Shown here: positions 23,663-35,166 of the stretch, in pieces
How the letters are laid out: every line of letters begins with the position of its first letter
How positions within the stretch are numbered: the first letter of the stretch is position 1
NCBI GenBank assembly: GCA_961205875.1
Contig: OY540815.1
Span: 17,917,638 to 17,981,637 of the forward strand
From: Sialis fuliginosa
Taxonomy: Eukaryota > Arthropoda > Insecta > Megaloptera > Sialidae
DNA: 64,000 nucleotides
Direction: 5' to 3'
The notes under the pieces: generated by a model
Told to the model about the DNA's origin: nothing
The model's database searches: none
What the model saw: only the letters and a program-made list of their open reading frames with translations
Program-made: the position numbers and the translations under genes

Positions 23663-25351
23663 ATGCAATTAAGGGTTAAGAGCATCACGCACTTAAAGAC
23701 CTTCGCGTGCTACTTCCCTTTTTAAAAACAAGTTAAAACTAAAAAAACAAATAAAAACTCATACGCTAACAAAGAAGTAAATTGAATAGTTAATATCTCA
23801 GCTTGGTGCGATCGAGGAGACTCCAGTTTTTTTTTTAAATGTAGCTTACACTATTATCTTTAAGAGCATCACGCACTTAAAGACCTTCGCGTGCTCCTTC
23901 CCTTTTTAAAAACAAGTTAAAACTAAAAAAAAAAACAAATTAAAACTCATACGCTAACAAAGAAGTAAATTGAATAGTTAATATCTCAGCTTGGCGCGAT
24001 CGAAGAGACTCCAGTTTTTTTTTTAAATGTAGCTTACACTATTATCTTTAAGAGCATCACGCACTTAAAGACCTTCGCGTGCTCCTTCCCTTTTTAAAAA
24101 CAAGTTAAAACTAAAAAAACAAATTAAAACTCATACGCTAACAAAGAAGTAAATTGAATAGTTAATATCTCAGCTTGGCGCGATCGAAGAGACTCCAGTT
24201 TTTTTTTAAAATGTAGCTTACACTATTATCTTTAAGAGCATCACGCACTTAAAGACCTTCGCGTGCTCCTTCCCTTTTTAAAAACAAGTTAAAACTAAAA
24301 AAACAAATTAAAACTCATACGCTAACAAAGAAGTAAATTGAATAGTTAATATCTCAGCTTGGCGCGATCGAAGAGACTCCAGTTTTTTTTTTAAATGTAG
24401 CTTACACTATTATCTTTAAGAGCATCACGCACTTAAAGACCTTCGCGTGCTCCTTCCCTTTTTAAAAACAAGTTAAAACTAAAAAAACAAATTAAAACTC
24501 ATACGCTAACAAAGAAGTAAATTGAATAGTTAATATCTCAGCTTGGCGCGATCGAAGAGACTCCAGTTTTTTTTTTAAATGTAGCTTACACTATTATCTT
24601 TAAGAGCATCACGCACTTAAAGACCTTCGCGTGCTCCTTCCCTTTTTAAAAACAAGTTAAAACTAAAAAAACAAATTAAAACTCATACGATAACAAAGAA
24701 GTAAATTGAATAGTTAATATCTCAGCTTGGCGCGATCGAAGAGACTCCAGTTTTTTTTTAAAATGTAGCTTACACTATTATCTTTAAGAGCATCACGCAC
24801 TTAAAGACCTTCGCGTGCTCCTTCCCTTTTTAAAAACAAGTTAAAACTAAAAAAACAAATTAAAACTCATACGCTAACAAAGAAGTAAATTGAATAGTTA
24901 ATATCTCAGCTTGGCGCGATCGAAGAGACTCCAGTTTTTTTTTTAAATGTAGCTTATACTATTATCTTTAAGAGCATCACGCACTTAAAGACCTTCGCGT
25001 GCTCCTTCCCTTTTTTAAAACAAGTTAAAACTAAAAAAACAAATTAAAACTCATACGCTAACAAAGAAGTAAATTGAATAGTTAATATCTCAGCTTGGTG
25101 CGATCGAGGAGACTCCAGTTTTTTTTTTAAATGTAGCTTACACTATTATCTTTAAGAGCATCACGCACTTAAAGACCTTCGCGTGCTCCTTCCCTTTTTA
25201 AAAACAAGTTAAAACTAAAAAAACAAATTAAAACTCATACGCTAACAAAGAAGTAAATTGAATAGTTAATATCTCAACTTGGCGCGATCGAGGAGACTCC
25301 AGTTTTTTTTTAAATGTAGCTTACACTATTATCTTTTACCCTTAATTGCAT
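23663..25351 (+). repeat. 184-bp satellite array, nine units, bounded by a 14-bp inverted repeat
   Basis: Nine head-to-tail units start at 23681, 23865, 24053, 24237, 24421, 24605, 24789, 24973 and 25157. The period is exactly 184 except for unit 2 (188, four extra A). Units are almost identical, indicating recent amplification or homogenisation. Each contains a stem-forming pair, GAGCATCACGC and GCGTGCTC. The array is bounded by ATGCAATTAAGGGT at 23663-23676 and its reverse complement at 25338-25351, so the array and its ends look like one mobile unit. No coding capacity. Confidence 0.95.
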
Positions 25352-25559
25352 GATTTTTTTTATTTTAACGAAATATTAATTTTTTGAAGCAGAGAGTCCC
25401 GATGGGAAATTAAAAAAAATGGTTACTACTTTCAATAAGAACGATAACATTGATCAAATAGGAATAAAATTCAGTTTCAATTTTTGAGAGAATCACCCAT
25501 AATTACATAATTTACATAATTTAACACATTACATAGATATCAATTTACCACACCGTAAT

Positions 25560-26060
25560 TATAAAACAGCTGTAACTTTTGTCCTATGGCTTCAATGTAT
25601 GGGGACTTTTTCAGATGCACTCACTAATGTATCTACTACGCTTGTTTGAAAATCCCCATTAATTGATACCCCGAAAGAAATGTTATAAGCGTATCTGTAA
25701 ACAGGTATAAAATACATAACAAAATATACTTTTATAAAATCGAATTAAACAAATAAATTTATATCTTAACAACCGTTTGATTTAAAAATCAAAATTTTCT
25801 ATCAAAATGATCATAATTCAATTGTTCATAATGTACATGCTATACAGAGATACACAATATGTAAATGTCCAAGTAAAAAACGGTTAATTATAAGTGAAAA
25901 TATGATACATAGTAATTTATCATATCAAAATTAAAACAGCTATAATTTTTTTTCCATATCCCCAATTTATGAGGACTTTTGCACATGTCTAATGTAATAT
26001 AAGTACTACATATGTGCAAATTTTTATGATACTCTGATTTTGTTCTTATCTAATATCCGT
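25560..26060 (+). repeat. Two diverged copies of the arm-tip motif
   Basis: The motif 'aaacagctgtaacttttg…atggggactttt' at about 25564 and 'aaaacagctataatttttt…gaggacttttg' at about 25930 are diverged relatives of the right-arm segment near 26658 (acggctgtaattttttttcc … ggatggggacttttgtg). All three are in the same orientation. The element therefore contains old internal repeats besides its arms. Confidence 0.65.
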
Positions 26061-26241
26061 ATTTTGAAGATAAAATAAAATGTCTTGAAGATTTATATTT
26101 AAAACTATTAAAACATACAATAATATTAAATCTAGGGGCTACAAATTACACCTCAGTACATTGTTATCATAATATGTTATTAAAAGTCTTATTTGAAGTA
26201 TTGGAATTATTAATTACTTTTATTTTCATTAATTTTCTATA

Positions 26242-26798
26242 CCAATATGTTATTTTCTTATGTAATGCTAATTTTCATAGCATTCTATTTATACGATTTT
26301 ATAAATTAAAATTTGTTTTTTTGACTTTTTAAAATAGAAATATCTAACAAAAATTTACACATCGAATGCTGTACCTTACAAAAAAAATTGTAAAATTTTA
26401 TTCTCTACAACTTTTATAGAGGACATTTGTCTCGATTATCAGTTTTAAGATCTTAAAAATCCATTTAAACATATTTTTTTGATTAAACGCACTTAGTTTT
26501 CAGATTCACGGCGATTTTTCAGCAATCTATGTAGATACGTTGGAGAAAATTTTGAAATAAAGTTGTAAAGCAAATATTTTTGAAAATTTTAATGTAAGGC
26601 ACGTCTCGGTATCTTTATTTGTCTTGAAGTTATTCAATAAAAACTAAATTAAATTTCAAACGGCTGTAATTTTTTTTCCACAAGGCCTATGGATGGGGAC
26701 TTTTGTGTACAGACGTACTATTATGTATATTATATGGGTACCAAATTTCATTCCACTCCGAATTTGTTCTATTTAAATCCCTTCGTTGCCTGTACTAT
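26242..26798 (-). repeat. Right arm of large inverted repeat (about 557 bp)
   Basis: Reverse complement of 22337-22902, with high identity along its whole length. It starts CCAATATGTTATTTTCTT and ends CCTTCGTTGCCTGTACTAT. The distance between arms is about 3.3 kb, filled by the hAT remnant, the satellite array and the diverged motif copies. Confidence 0.93.
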
Positions 26799-27011
26799 AA
26801 AGCATTTACGAAAATAATTACTACGTTTATGAAAATAATATTTCAAACAATTTGTAAAAACATTTTATTATTATTGGAGTTAATTAAATTTAAAAGTAAA
26901 AATAATTAGTTCACAATTTTACATAATAATTATATTAAAATAAACCATTCGAATATAAAATTTTCAAAATATTCATGAAAAAAAATATTTTCCGTATTCA
27001 ATAATATATAC

Positions 27012-27198
27012 CATAGGTTCCCAAAGTGTGCGCCGCGGCAATCTAGGGAGTCGCATCATCTTAATTAATTGAAATTTAATTAATTATTAATAATAAATGA
27101 ATGAATTTGTTCAATAATGCAATTTTTGTTACTTGTTCATTACAAGTTAGTCATGTTTTGAAAGGGTGCCGCTAGTTGAAAAAGTTTGGGAACCTTTG
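27012..27198. mobile_element. Probable hAT MITE (CANAGGTTCCCAAA termini)
   Basis: The left end CATAGGTTCCCAAAGTGTGC and the right end AGTTTGGGAACCTTTG are inverted matches over about 16 bp. The element is about 187 bp. The flanking 8 bp (ATATATAC and ATATAGGT) match only partly, so the duplication is not secure. Confidence 0.7.
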
Positions 27199-27352
27199 AT
27201 ATAGGTACACAATATCCTATTTGTTTCATTTCAATTCATATCAAATATTTCAGGTGGTTTAGTTATCAAAGAAACTAATAACTAATGTCTATTAATTTAC
27301 TGATTTTTAAAACAAGATACAAAAGTTCAGTATATTTAATTTATTTGAGTAC

Positions 27353-27705
27353 AGGTAAACGTCGTTTTGCGCCGATTCGATTTACGCCGATTCACAATTA
27401 CGCCGGTTGGTGCTGGCGTGGGATTCCCTGGTTCGGCCGACACTAGACGACAGTAGGCGCCGCGATTCTAATAGCAGACACACTTTTACACGTTGTTTTA
27501 TTCTATTACCGTGTACGCGAGCAGCCTATCTATCGTGTGTGTGAAATTGTTTCCGAGTTAGTTTTCATTTTGTTTTTAAGAAAAATATGAGGTATGATTA
27601 TATATTTTTTTTTATTTAACCTAATATCGTCCATTATATTTGTGTTCATTTTATGCCAGTGTCTCTCAGAACGGAACCCCGGCGTAAAACGATCTAATTG
27701 TGTGT
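27353..27705. mobile_element. Possible pogo/Tigger-like MITE
   Basis: The left side carries GTCGTTTTGCGCCGATTCGA with repeated 'cgccgattc'. The right side read in reverse gives GATCGTTTTACGCCGGGG. The inverted similarity is limited to this block, and no TA duplication could be fixed. The middle (27440-27560) is G+C-richer. The overlapping minus-strand ORF (27530-27733) is not supported. Confidence 0.35.
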
Positions 27706-29469
27706 CATATACGAAACCATGACAAACTCTCATATGACATGTGAATTCTATATTTCACATAGATACCAGATACTTGCAGATTCCCTCTCACATTCAGTAT
27801 GATTTACTACTAAATAATAATTACACTGAATTTGCATTGGTAATGCATCGTATAACACAAGTAATATGTTACTGTATCTAATTGACAATAATTTAGAGAG
27901 TACCTCCATTTCACAGTTAATATTCAGATAGGCATGTGTGCATGTTGTTGAAGTCACTATCGGTTATTAAATTAATTTGATAATACCGAGTATGTATATC
28001 TACACCGTGACAATTAAGATACAAATGAAAACGCTAAAATATTAAATTTACAATAAAGTTTTAATTCAATTCTAAAAGTAGACACATGTATTGAAAATTT
28101 ATAATAAGTGTTTGGGAATAACTCCTCCTTTAATAGCTAGCTTCAATCTTCTTCTATTGGCATTTCATACCAAATTGCTGCAAATTAGAGAATTTGTAAT
28201 TTGGGAGATTAGATAACATATTATGACCATACAAAATAATCGGAGTGTTGCAATCGAGAGAGCTTATACCATACTTGAATAATGTTTGGGAGGGGGCTCG
28301 CTCTTATTGAAATCAATAATCATCTCCAAATAAATTTTTGGCATTTAGCATGACATTTTTCTTCAATGCTTCCTCAAAATTGTCTTTTGCATTGATTTAT
28401 TATGCCTTTTATAATAAAAATTAAGGGTAATTTGCCTCTAATAAAATAAAATAAAACATATTCTTTTATTCCTCCTATACGTAAGTCAGTGAAAATAAAT
28501 GTCTGAATATCTAAAAATTATGACCACAAAAGAAAATCTTATATTTTTACTCATGAACAAATGGAGAAAAGCCGAATAAATGATTATTTTTTTGTTAATG
28601 ACAAAGAGTTCAACCAGAGAAATGCCTATCAAATTTATTTTTTACGATTCTTGAAATTCATCTGCATAAAACGTTGATTCTCTCTTTTTATTTGCTTAAT
28701 AAATGGAGTCTATTTTATTGTTATCTTAAGGATTTATTATGAAAATTTACTCTGCAATGTTCGTGGCAAAAATGATATCAGTACGTGCAAATAATAATTA
28801 TACAATACTGTTTAAATCTAATATCTTAAACTAGGAAATACTATAGATACATAACAACCAATGCTAGTCCGTATATGAAAGTGTTACTATCATTTTACGG
28901 CGGCCATCTTTTCTTAAATGTCACAATCATCATTTCCATGCATATTATCCCAAAGGCGCTAGTTGAAAATTTATAATATGCAAATATGCTTTAAATTACA
29001 ATTGAATTTAGTATGTATGAGAAATGATAGTTCCAAATAAACATTTCTATGTTAATCAATTATCACTGAAATACTTTTAAAGACAATATAAAACATTTAT
29101 TATTAAAATACAAAACAATTGATATTTCTTTTTAAATCTAAATGATACGCCAATGACCCGTGGAGCGATATGGTAACAACACTAGGTAATGTGTTATTTG
29201 TTCTTTATTTATTTTATTTTTTTTCCAATTAAAATTAAAATTGGTTGAATCTTTTTTAATGAACCACTAAACTTAATTTTCAAATCTATGTATATGCAAA
29301 ATTATTACATCTGATACAAAAACCACCTTGAATTAATATACAAAACATATGGTTCAGGTTTCTCTAGGTATAAAATTACATTATTTACATAAACGAATTC
29401 CAAATCCAATCGTATAGAACCAGAATATACATTTATTCACAATAAAGTACATTTTGACGGCCACTGTTG
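27706..29469. other. A+T-rich non-coding DNA
   Basis: No element ends, tandem repeats or convincing ORF were seen. The minus-strand ORF 27748-27957 is unrecognised and probably noise. Confidence 0.45.
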
Positions 29470-29640
29470 TATCTCAAAACATTACAGCAAGGGCTGCGAC
29501 AGTAACAATGACGTCACGGCATGCGGAAACGGATCCGGCGGCGTGCTCTGATGTCGACTGTGTGTGCGTTACCATGGCGACGCGTTGTACCATCAACTGC
29601 TGCGCCAGTCGTGCGACGACGTTTCGTTAAACGATATACA
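29470..29640. promoter_or_regulatory. CpG-rich block with CRE and RFX X-box-like site
   Basis: About 170 bp that is markedly G+C- and CpG-rich against the background. It contains TGACGTCA at 29509-29516 and GTTACCATGGCGAC at 29568-29581. The latter is close to the RFX X-box (two GTNRCC-type half-sites arranged as an inverted pair). Paired CRE and X-box motifs are known from regulated promoters, including ciliary genes for the X-box. No ORF starts here, so the target gene and direction are unknown. Confidence 0.4.
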
Positions 29641-30616
29641 GTGTATTCCAAGTTGATTAAGACATAGGAAATTTAACATGGGGACAATTAGAAATGGTGT
29701 AGTAACCTTTGGTTAAATTTAACGATGTGTGATTGGTGCATTTTGAAATGCCGCCTCGAAACTAACCGATAAATTTTAAATTTATCAACAGTATTTTGTT
29801 TTCAACAATAAAATACAATAATTAAAATTAAAGTAAACATCCTAGATAAAATTATAATAATATTTTTTGATAGATATAAATTTGAAAACAAAATACGAAT
29901 TACTATTTTATTAAATTTTGTGGCGGCATTTCAAAAATTTCAAAAATGGTTAAACATTATTGGTGAAAAAGATGCAATTGTAAGAAAAAAATTTTATAAC
30001 GTTAATTATTTTTTGTATTTTAACCTTTTTATATGTATGTATCTATGCATATTTTTTAATGTTCGGGGCCAAGAATGAATAGTTACGCTCCTGTTTATGA
30101 AAGGACAAGTATATTCCAAACCTGTTTCCATCTCTTTCTTTTGACACGTCTTTGTTTTCGAATCAGATGCGTGGTCCATGCTCTATGTCTATGGGTAAAA
30201 TCATAAAACTTCCTGTAAAATACGTTACAAATCTGTAACTCATCGATGCAGACACAAATAATTCAAACGAATCTATCCGAGAACAATGCATCTGTTCGTC
30301 CATATACATAAATAAAAGAACATCTGAGAAAAATTCCAAGCTTGGTCACGTACGCGAAACTGGAAATTTAATCATCTGTGTGTTTATTCTTTTATTTTTG
30401 AAATATTTTATCGGAAAATTGATATTTCGCGTGTCTGAGAACAATATTGATGCCCAAACATGTTGGTAAATGTCCATCATCATATCTTACTGCCTGTAAG
30501 TTATTATTGTTTTAAGTTTCACCGTCTATTATGTCAATACTTTATCTTTCGTCCTTATCGCCAGTGTTTTTTACACTTTTTATTATTAATAAATATTAAA
30601 ATAAATAAATATATGA
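29641..30616. other. A+T-rich spacer, nothing recognised
   Basis: No repeat or gene identified. The 30460-30669 ORF runs into the fold-back element that follows and is not supported. Confidence 0.45.
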
Positions 30617-31274
30617 ACATTAGGATGTGTAAAAAAATGAACATTCGCTCTCGTTACGAAATAAGTTAGTTTATGGCTCTAGTTCCATTTTTAAGAGATG
30701 CCGCAAGGGGGTTTCGTTTCCCATTTAAATAACATGGGAAAATGATTCTTTAGTACTAAAGTTGGTACTTCTGATTCATGATAACTGATGGAAAATTTTT
30801 AAGAATCATTTTGTAGAAAATAAAATTATCTACGAAAATGTTGAAAAAGTAATGTCTCTCAATTCAACAATTTGTTGAATTTTACGTCTAAAAGGCTCTC
30901 ACGGCTAAACTATTGTAATAGTAATTTTAAAATTAAATAGCAATATATAATTCTGCTACTGAGCTGTCAGAAAAGGAATGACCAAGCCGATAACTAGCAT
31001 TATTAGAACATAATTTTATTCTCTACAAAATGACATCCTTAAAAAATCTTTATCAGTTATTATGAATCAGTAATACCAAGTTTAGTACTAAAGAACAATT
31101 TTTTCATGTTATTTAAATGGGAAACAAGGCTCCCCTTTTGGCACCTCTTAAAATTGAACTACAGGGTAATCCTTGTGGGAGAGAGGGGGGGGGGTTATTT
31201 TGGGTCATAAACTACCTTATTTCGTAACGAGAGCAAGGAAAAAATATACCGATTTTTTTGACACACTCTAATGT
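30617..31274. mobile_element. Fold-back element with arms of about 230 bp
   Basis: The left arm starts ACATTAGGATGTGTAAAAAA and contains GCTCTCGTTACGAAATAAG, then CCCATTTAAATAACATG and TTCTTTAGTACTAAA. The right arm repeats these in inverted order, ending at ACACACTCTAATGT. A 21-bp perfect hairpin (aattcaacaa/ttgttgaatt) lies near 30857. The arms differ by substitutions and a G-rich insertion near 31170-31195. The flanking duplication is not clear. No coding remnant. Confidence 0.85.
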
Positions 31275-31304
31275 ATATAGTATAAAACAAAGTCCCATGC
31301 CGCG

Positions 31305-31545
31305 TCTGTCTGTCTATTTTCTCAGTAACTACTGAACGGATTTTATTCCGATTAACAGTAATGAATAGAGTGGTTCACGAGTAAAGTTAGGTGTATAAAT
31401 TGTGGATATTTTGTGTTTTCATGAAGTCGAAAAAAAACAATCTTCGCATGCGCTGTGTAAATAGTTAACGATAAGTGAAAACAATAGGTTTATTACAAAT
31501 TAAATTTATATCCTCGAATAACACTGGGTCCAATGCGCTAGTATG
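31305..31545 (+). repeat. Dispersed repeat C, copy 2
   Basis: Begins 'tcagtaactactgaacgg', contains 'attgtggatattttgtgtt', and ends 'aacactgggtccaatgcg' followed by CTAGTAT. Matches 43385-43610 closely and 7965-8160 partly. Confidence 0.75.
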
Positions 31546-31929
31546 ATAATTAATATAATTACATATTTTTATGAATTATTTTCAAATATCGGCCGTGTAT
31601 ATTATACATGCAGTTATAAATAGTAAAATGCACATTGATAGCATGTATTTATTTAATTAATAATATATGATATAAATAATGTGGATATGTAAACAGTAAA
31701 TGCAGCTGATGTTTGTATAATTGAATGTATGTATTTACCCGATTTAATCATATTATGTATGTAAATAAACTGTCTATTGTAGAATAATGTTTCCAAAAAA
31801 ATATTCTACACATTTTTAAATTAATTAATATATCAATACATTTTATACTAACATTTAATAATCATACCCCCCATCATAATGCAGGAGCTACCTATATACC
31901 GTTATGTAACTTAATCTAGCCTTAACTAA

Positions 31930-32031
31930 TGCACCAGTCTTGGATATGGCCGCAGTTATGGCTATTCTTTAATTAAATGTACTGAATTATTATATTATTA
32001 TATTATATTAATTATAACTGGTGCCAATACC
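31930..32031 (-). mobile_element. TA-site MITE family A, internally deleted copy
   Basis: Only the two ends remain: TGCACCAGTCTTGGATATGG on the left and ATAACTGGTGCCAATACCT on the right, about 100 bp in all. The 400-500 bp interior seen in other copies is gone. This fits either an abortive-repair deletion or an early short form. Confidence 0.8.
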
Positions 32032-32247
32032 TTTAAGGCTACTTTTCTATTCAATATCTGTTTTTCTTTTGCATAAAACATATTTCCCTCAAAAAGGCAC
32101 GATTACCTTAAAGAATGGTCAATTATGTGCTTACAAAGTTAAATATTGCAAGAATTCAACTCATGTTTATATTTTAACGCATAGATACCAAAGGATTCAT
32201 AATATATCTGTCCTGTTTTAACCACACTGATTGTCAAAGAGAGACCA

Positions 32248-32790
32248 ACAAAACAAGTAACTGACAAAATCCTCTTAGGGAAATGTTTCATGTTCTCTCT
32301 TTACCACGATCTGTTAGTATAACAATTAACTAATCCAATATTAGACTTTCTAACAGTGAAAATCCTATCAAAATCAGCTTAGTAGTTTATTATGTTTACT
32401 TAGAAAAGACATTTACATTATAAATTAAATATCAATATTTGTAAACTTAAAATACCTTGAAAATTAATATATCTTTACACATTTTGCAATCAAAAAATAG
32501 TAAAACCTCATTAGAATTGTTAATCTTACACTTAAAGTTTTCCAACAAAACAAGTAACTGATAAAATCCTCTTAGACTCTTATGGAAATGTTTTTTGTTT
32601 CTCATGAACTCTCCTTACCACGATTTGTTAATATAACAATTAAATGATTTTCTAACTGTGAAAATTATAACAATTAACTAATTAAACGACATTAGACTTT
32701 CTAATTGCGAAAATCCCATCAAAATCTGTTTAGTAGTTTTCGAGTTTATTCGGAAAAGACAGAGCTAGGCAAACATTTACAAATTAATAG
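32248..32790 (+). repeat. Two-copy direct duplication
   Basis: A segment beginning 'aacaaaacaagtaactga' and including 'aaaatcctcttag', 'tataacaattaa' and 'aaaatcagcttagtagttt' at about 32248-32420 recurs, diverged, at about 32540-32770. A shorter marker (agaattgttaatcttacact) near 32510 recurs near 33220. The ORF at 32021-32221 just upstream is not supported. Confidence 0.65.
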
Positions 32791-33200
32791 AACAGACCAT
32801 TTTTCTCTAATTCGTACTGTTTCAAAGTAATTCAAAAATTTAAAAATTGAACTTAGTAAACATCCAGACGTTTTCAAAAATAGGAGGTTTTCTTCCCAGA
32901 CAAAAATTAATCTTAAATATAAAATTTCACTCTTCTACGGTTTGTTGTATTTGAGTTACAGCGCTTACAGACAGACAGACCGACAAACAAACAGACACAC
33001 AGACATCATGCCGAAAATAGTCAGAATGGATTAAAGGAAGGTCAAAGTGGATAATTGCATCTAAATCCGGATTTCGAAAAAAAATCGGCTTAACTATACT
33101 TACACTAATATCCATATATATTTCATATACATGGATATTATACATGGATCTTATACCTATCCATGTATATTTCATATACATGGATAGGTATAAGAAAGTA
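32790..33200 (+). repeat. Dispersed repeat D, copy with CAGACAGAC tract
   Basis: Matches 10383-10740 in order: 'gaccatttttctctaattcg', 'aaaataggaggttttctt', 'gagttacagcgcttacagac', 'tcagaatggattaaagga'. It ends in a local palindrome built from 'catgtatatttcatatacat' at about 33160-33185. Confidence 0.75.
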
Positions 33201-33399
33201 AAAATAGTAACAACTCTTTAGAATTGTTAATCTTGCACTTAAAGCTTTCAAAATAGATAATAAACACCTAACCCACTCTTATAAGTGTTGCCCCGAATGC
33301 ATGCTTATATATCTACAGTATAAATGTATGTATATAAAAAAAGAAGCACGCGAATATCCAATCAGGATAATTTGATTACATTTAATGAATCCTTGCACG

Positions 33400-33530
33400 A
33401 ATAATGACCATTGTGCACTAAAGTGTAACGTGTTGCTTGAGGATGGCGGAGAGAGCTTCCAATATCATCCACTAGATGGCACTGCTCGTAGCTGCCATGT
33501 CGTAAAAACAAAGGTTACGTACAAATAAAA
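33400..33530. promoter_or_regulatory. Island with a CTCF-like core site
   Basis: CCACTAGATGGCAC at 33469-33482 fits the CTCF core consensus CCASYAGRKGGC. It sits in a stretch of balanced composition that also contains GGATGGCGGA. A second, weaker relative (complement of GCGACATCTAGCGCCGC) is at 39906-39922. The match is by consensus only; binding is unproven. Confidence 0.3.
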
Positions 33531-34801
33531 CTACATTATCTTACTCATTATTTAGAATTGCCTTTGCAGAGAAATTATTTTTAGTAATGTTTTGTGTGTT
33601 TTTTTTTAGATAGGTAACTAACTACATGTCCTTTGTTTGTTCAGAAAATGAGATTAAATTTTTATTTTAAAAATATATATGAAAGCACCTAGTTAAGTAT
33701 TAAATATACTTCCCACTTTACCATTTCCCGGTTTTACGAGATTCCATGCGCATGTAATGCCAGGGACAAAACTGTGGGCTAAATAGACTGTTATTTGTAG
33801 CCGAAATGCCTCAACCATCGTTCTCACTTTACGAGATATTTTTGTAATAAAAATCCGTTGAAGGCGCCACTGATATCCAGATTTAAACAAGATTATAATT
33901 ATTATAAAAAATACGTCTTTTTTAATTATATACTATAAATTATTACTCATTTAATATAATTACCCTTTAATTCAAGCATACTAAAAAGGCTGTCTTGTAA
34001 AAAAAAAGTAAAAACTAATATAAAAATTCATTATTAATAATTATTTTAATTTTTTATACTGTAAAAAACGATATTTCAATTATTTAATAACAGGTATTAA
34101 AATTTGACTATTTAGTAAGCGAAATTCTATGCAAATTTTGAATTTGAGTTCAACTTCAACATCATATTTGATACTATAGATGTAATATTATTAATATGTT
34201 AATTTATATCTTGATATTCGAACATTTTGTTTTATAATAATAACAATTATGACCCTTTTTATAAATATTTACAAGAAGTATTTCTCATACAAAAAGTTAT
34301 CTCTTATTCATGAAAAGATAATATAATTAAACCAAAAATGAAATTTTACTTCTACATTTACCAAGTAAAATGAAGATGAATAAAAATATCTCATCTCCAA
34401 TCTAAAAGGAATCATGCGACAAAATCTCTATACAGAATTATTTTTTCTTGTATATGAAAGATGCTGAGTAACGATGGACCATACAACTAAACAAACAGCC
34501 TTGAGAATTTAATTAAAATTAGATCTGATGTGTCATCATATGAATAAAAAAATGTTCAAATAAATCGACCCAAGCGTCCAAAACCAAATACCTTTAACAA
34601 ATTGATTTTATTTGATTAAAACGATTTTATTAAACGAAAGGAGGAAGTTCTCAATTCAATCAATATATTTTTGTTATGTATGTTCGGACATAATTTCGGC
34701 AAATATGCACATAAAATTTTATCAGAATCTGACCATGAACTTCTTAGATTCGTCACTCAAAAGGGAAAAAAATATAAAACTTAAAAAAATAACCTTAAAA
34801 C
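33531..34801. other. A+T-rich spacer, nothing recognised
   Basis: The ORFs at 33693-33890 (minus) and 34612-34923 (plus) have no recognisable similarity. The latter runs into the hAT element that follows. Confidence 0.4.
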
Positions 34802-35158
34802 CAGGGCTTCGAACCGGAACAACCGAAAACCGGAAAAACCGTTATTTTTTGCCGGAACAGAACCGAAATAAAAATATCGGTTTTTACGGTTCAGTACATG
34901 TTAAAATACGCGCGTTGACATGATCTTATTTCCCACTTCAATTGTCGTTCGGACAGTACCATAAAATATTCTAAATTATGGTAGAAATTTTTTTTTAATA
35001 CAAATAATTTTTTTTTTAATTAATCACTCGGAGCTGAACCGAAAACCGAAAAAACCGTTATTTTTTGCGGAACGAAAACCGGAACCGAACCGAAATATAT
35101 TTTTTTACTCGAACCGGAACGAAAACCGAAACGAAAAAAATAACGGTTCGAAGCCCTG
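34802..35158. mobile_element. hAT MITE with 8-bp duplication CTTAAAAC
   Basis: The left end CAGGGCTTCGAACCGG and the right end CGGTTCGAAGCCCTG are inverted matches. The exact 8-bp repeat CTTAAAAC lies at 34794-34801 and 35159-35166. The interior is built from repeated 'aaccgaaaaccg' and 'accgttattttttgc' motifs in both orientations. 357 bp, no coding capacity. Confidence 0.95.
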
Positions 35159-35166
35159 CTTAAAAC

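Noticed and set aside
22221-26909. Two ORFs sharing an N-terminus (22221-22442 minus, 26703-26909 plus)
   Set aside because: The shared peptide is produced by the inverted arms and diverges where the arms end; not a gene pair.
32927-33181. Minus-strand ORF with a VCLSVCLSV repeat
   Set aside because: The repeat is translation of a GTCTGTCTGTCT tract in dispersed repeat D; low-complexity artefact.
34612-34923. 103-codon plus-strand ORF
   Set aside because: Its second half is the end of the hAT MITE at 34802-35158, so it spans a transposon boundary by chance.
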